A stretch of DNA of 64,000 nucleotides, from assembly GCA_018604165.1 (NCBI GenBank), contig CP075895.1:3219001-3283000 (forward strand), written 5' to 3'. A model generated the notes under the pieces. That model saw nothing but the letters and a program-made list of their open reading frames with translations, did no database searches and had not been told where the DNA came from. The translations under genes were made by a program, and so were the position numbers. This document shows positions 63,930 to 64,000 of the stretch, piece by piece (position 1 is the first letter of the stretch; each line of letters opens with the position of its first letter). The stretch comes from Chitinophagaceae bacterium LGM1 (lineage in GTDB: Bacteria > Bacteroidota > Bacteroidia > Chitinophagales > Chitinophagaceae).

Positions 63930-64000
63930 TACAAAATAACAAAAAATTCATCATGCCGATATGATATATTATTAAGAGGTATGTATATAACACTATTGAT

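Noticed and set aside
1-64000. tRNA, rRNA, riboswitch, transposase, integrase or defence-system genes
   Set aside because: Looked for by reading intergenic regions and predicted products. Nothing matched a cloverleaf T-loop pattern or any mobile or defence family.

Overview
The window looks like chromosomal DNA from a member of the Bacteroidota, probably close to the Chitinophagaceae. The evidence is three TonB-dependent outer-membrane receptors with N-terminal carboxypeptidase-regulatory-like domains, a GLPGLI-family protein, a DUF4382 lipoprotein, a fused IcmF-type acyl-CoA mutase, the near absence of Shine-Dalgarno sequences, and many copies of the Bacteroidota -7 promoter element TAnnTTTG placed just before genes. 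The affiliation is inferred from gene content and motifs. No rRNA, tRNA, CRISPR array, insertion sequence or phage gene was recognised.

Layout. Positions 1-1200 are a repeat-rich, AT-rich stretch with one orphan lipoprotein gene bracketed by inverted copies of two short intergenic repeats. Positions 1.2-11.1 kb hold an MMPL/RND transporter, an omega-amidase-like nitrilase, a secreted protein, and a receptor/GLPGLI pair divergent from a histidine kinase-response regulator operon. The divergent control region carries phased AGGTTAA repeats. Positions 11.1-20 kb are mostly metabolic: TPM protein, FAH-family hydrolase, LpxL-type acyltransferase, lipid kinase, NadC, QueA, an alpha/beta hydrolase, 3-hydroxybutyrate dehydrogenase and dGTPase. 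Positions 20-30.7 kb are rich in envelope genes: two more receptors, a membrane TPR protein, a DUF4382 lipoprotein and a PDZ-hydrolase. Positions 30.7-40 kb hold IcmF, a beta-barrel protein, gamma-carbonic anhydrase, a polyprenyl-phosphate type glycosyltransferase, the thyA-dfr folate pair with a shortened methyltransferase-like gene behind it, and clpX.

Positions 40-52.6 kb hold priA, a pair of ferritin-like proteins (one with a clear Tat signal) divergent from tatA, a glycosyltransferase that lacks a standard start codon, an EamA exporter, a 3-hydroxyacyl-CoA dehydrogenase, mfd and a NarL-type regulator. Positions 52.6-64 kb hold a Thr/Pro-linker lipoprotein, RNase E/G with a long hairpin in its leader, a 29-residue very basic ribosomal-type peptide, a TPR protein, an HU/IHF protein, heme A synthase, a patatin membrane protein, a glycosyltransferase, histidine ammonia-lyase, a thioredoxin-fold protein and a MerR regulator.

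Most genes are housekeeping or ordinary envelope genes, and I do not see an obvious new defence or biosynthetic system. The best leads are the phased operator between the receptor and two-component operons, the Tat/ferritin-like unit, the in-frame shortened methyltransferase, the glycosyltransferase with apparent ATC initiation, the RNase E/G leader hairpin beside a ribosomal-type micro-gene, the micro-lipoprotein at 44.8 kb, and promoters that sit directly against start codons and imply leaderless mRNAs.
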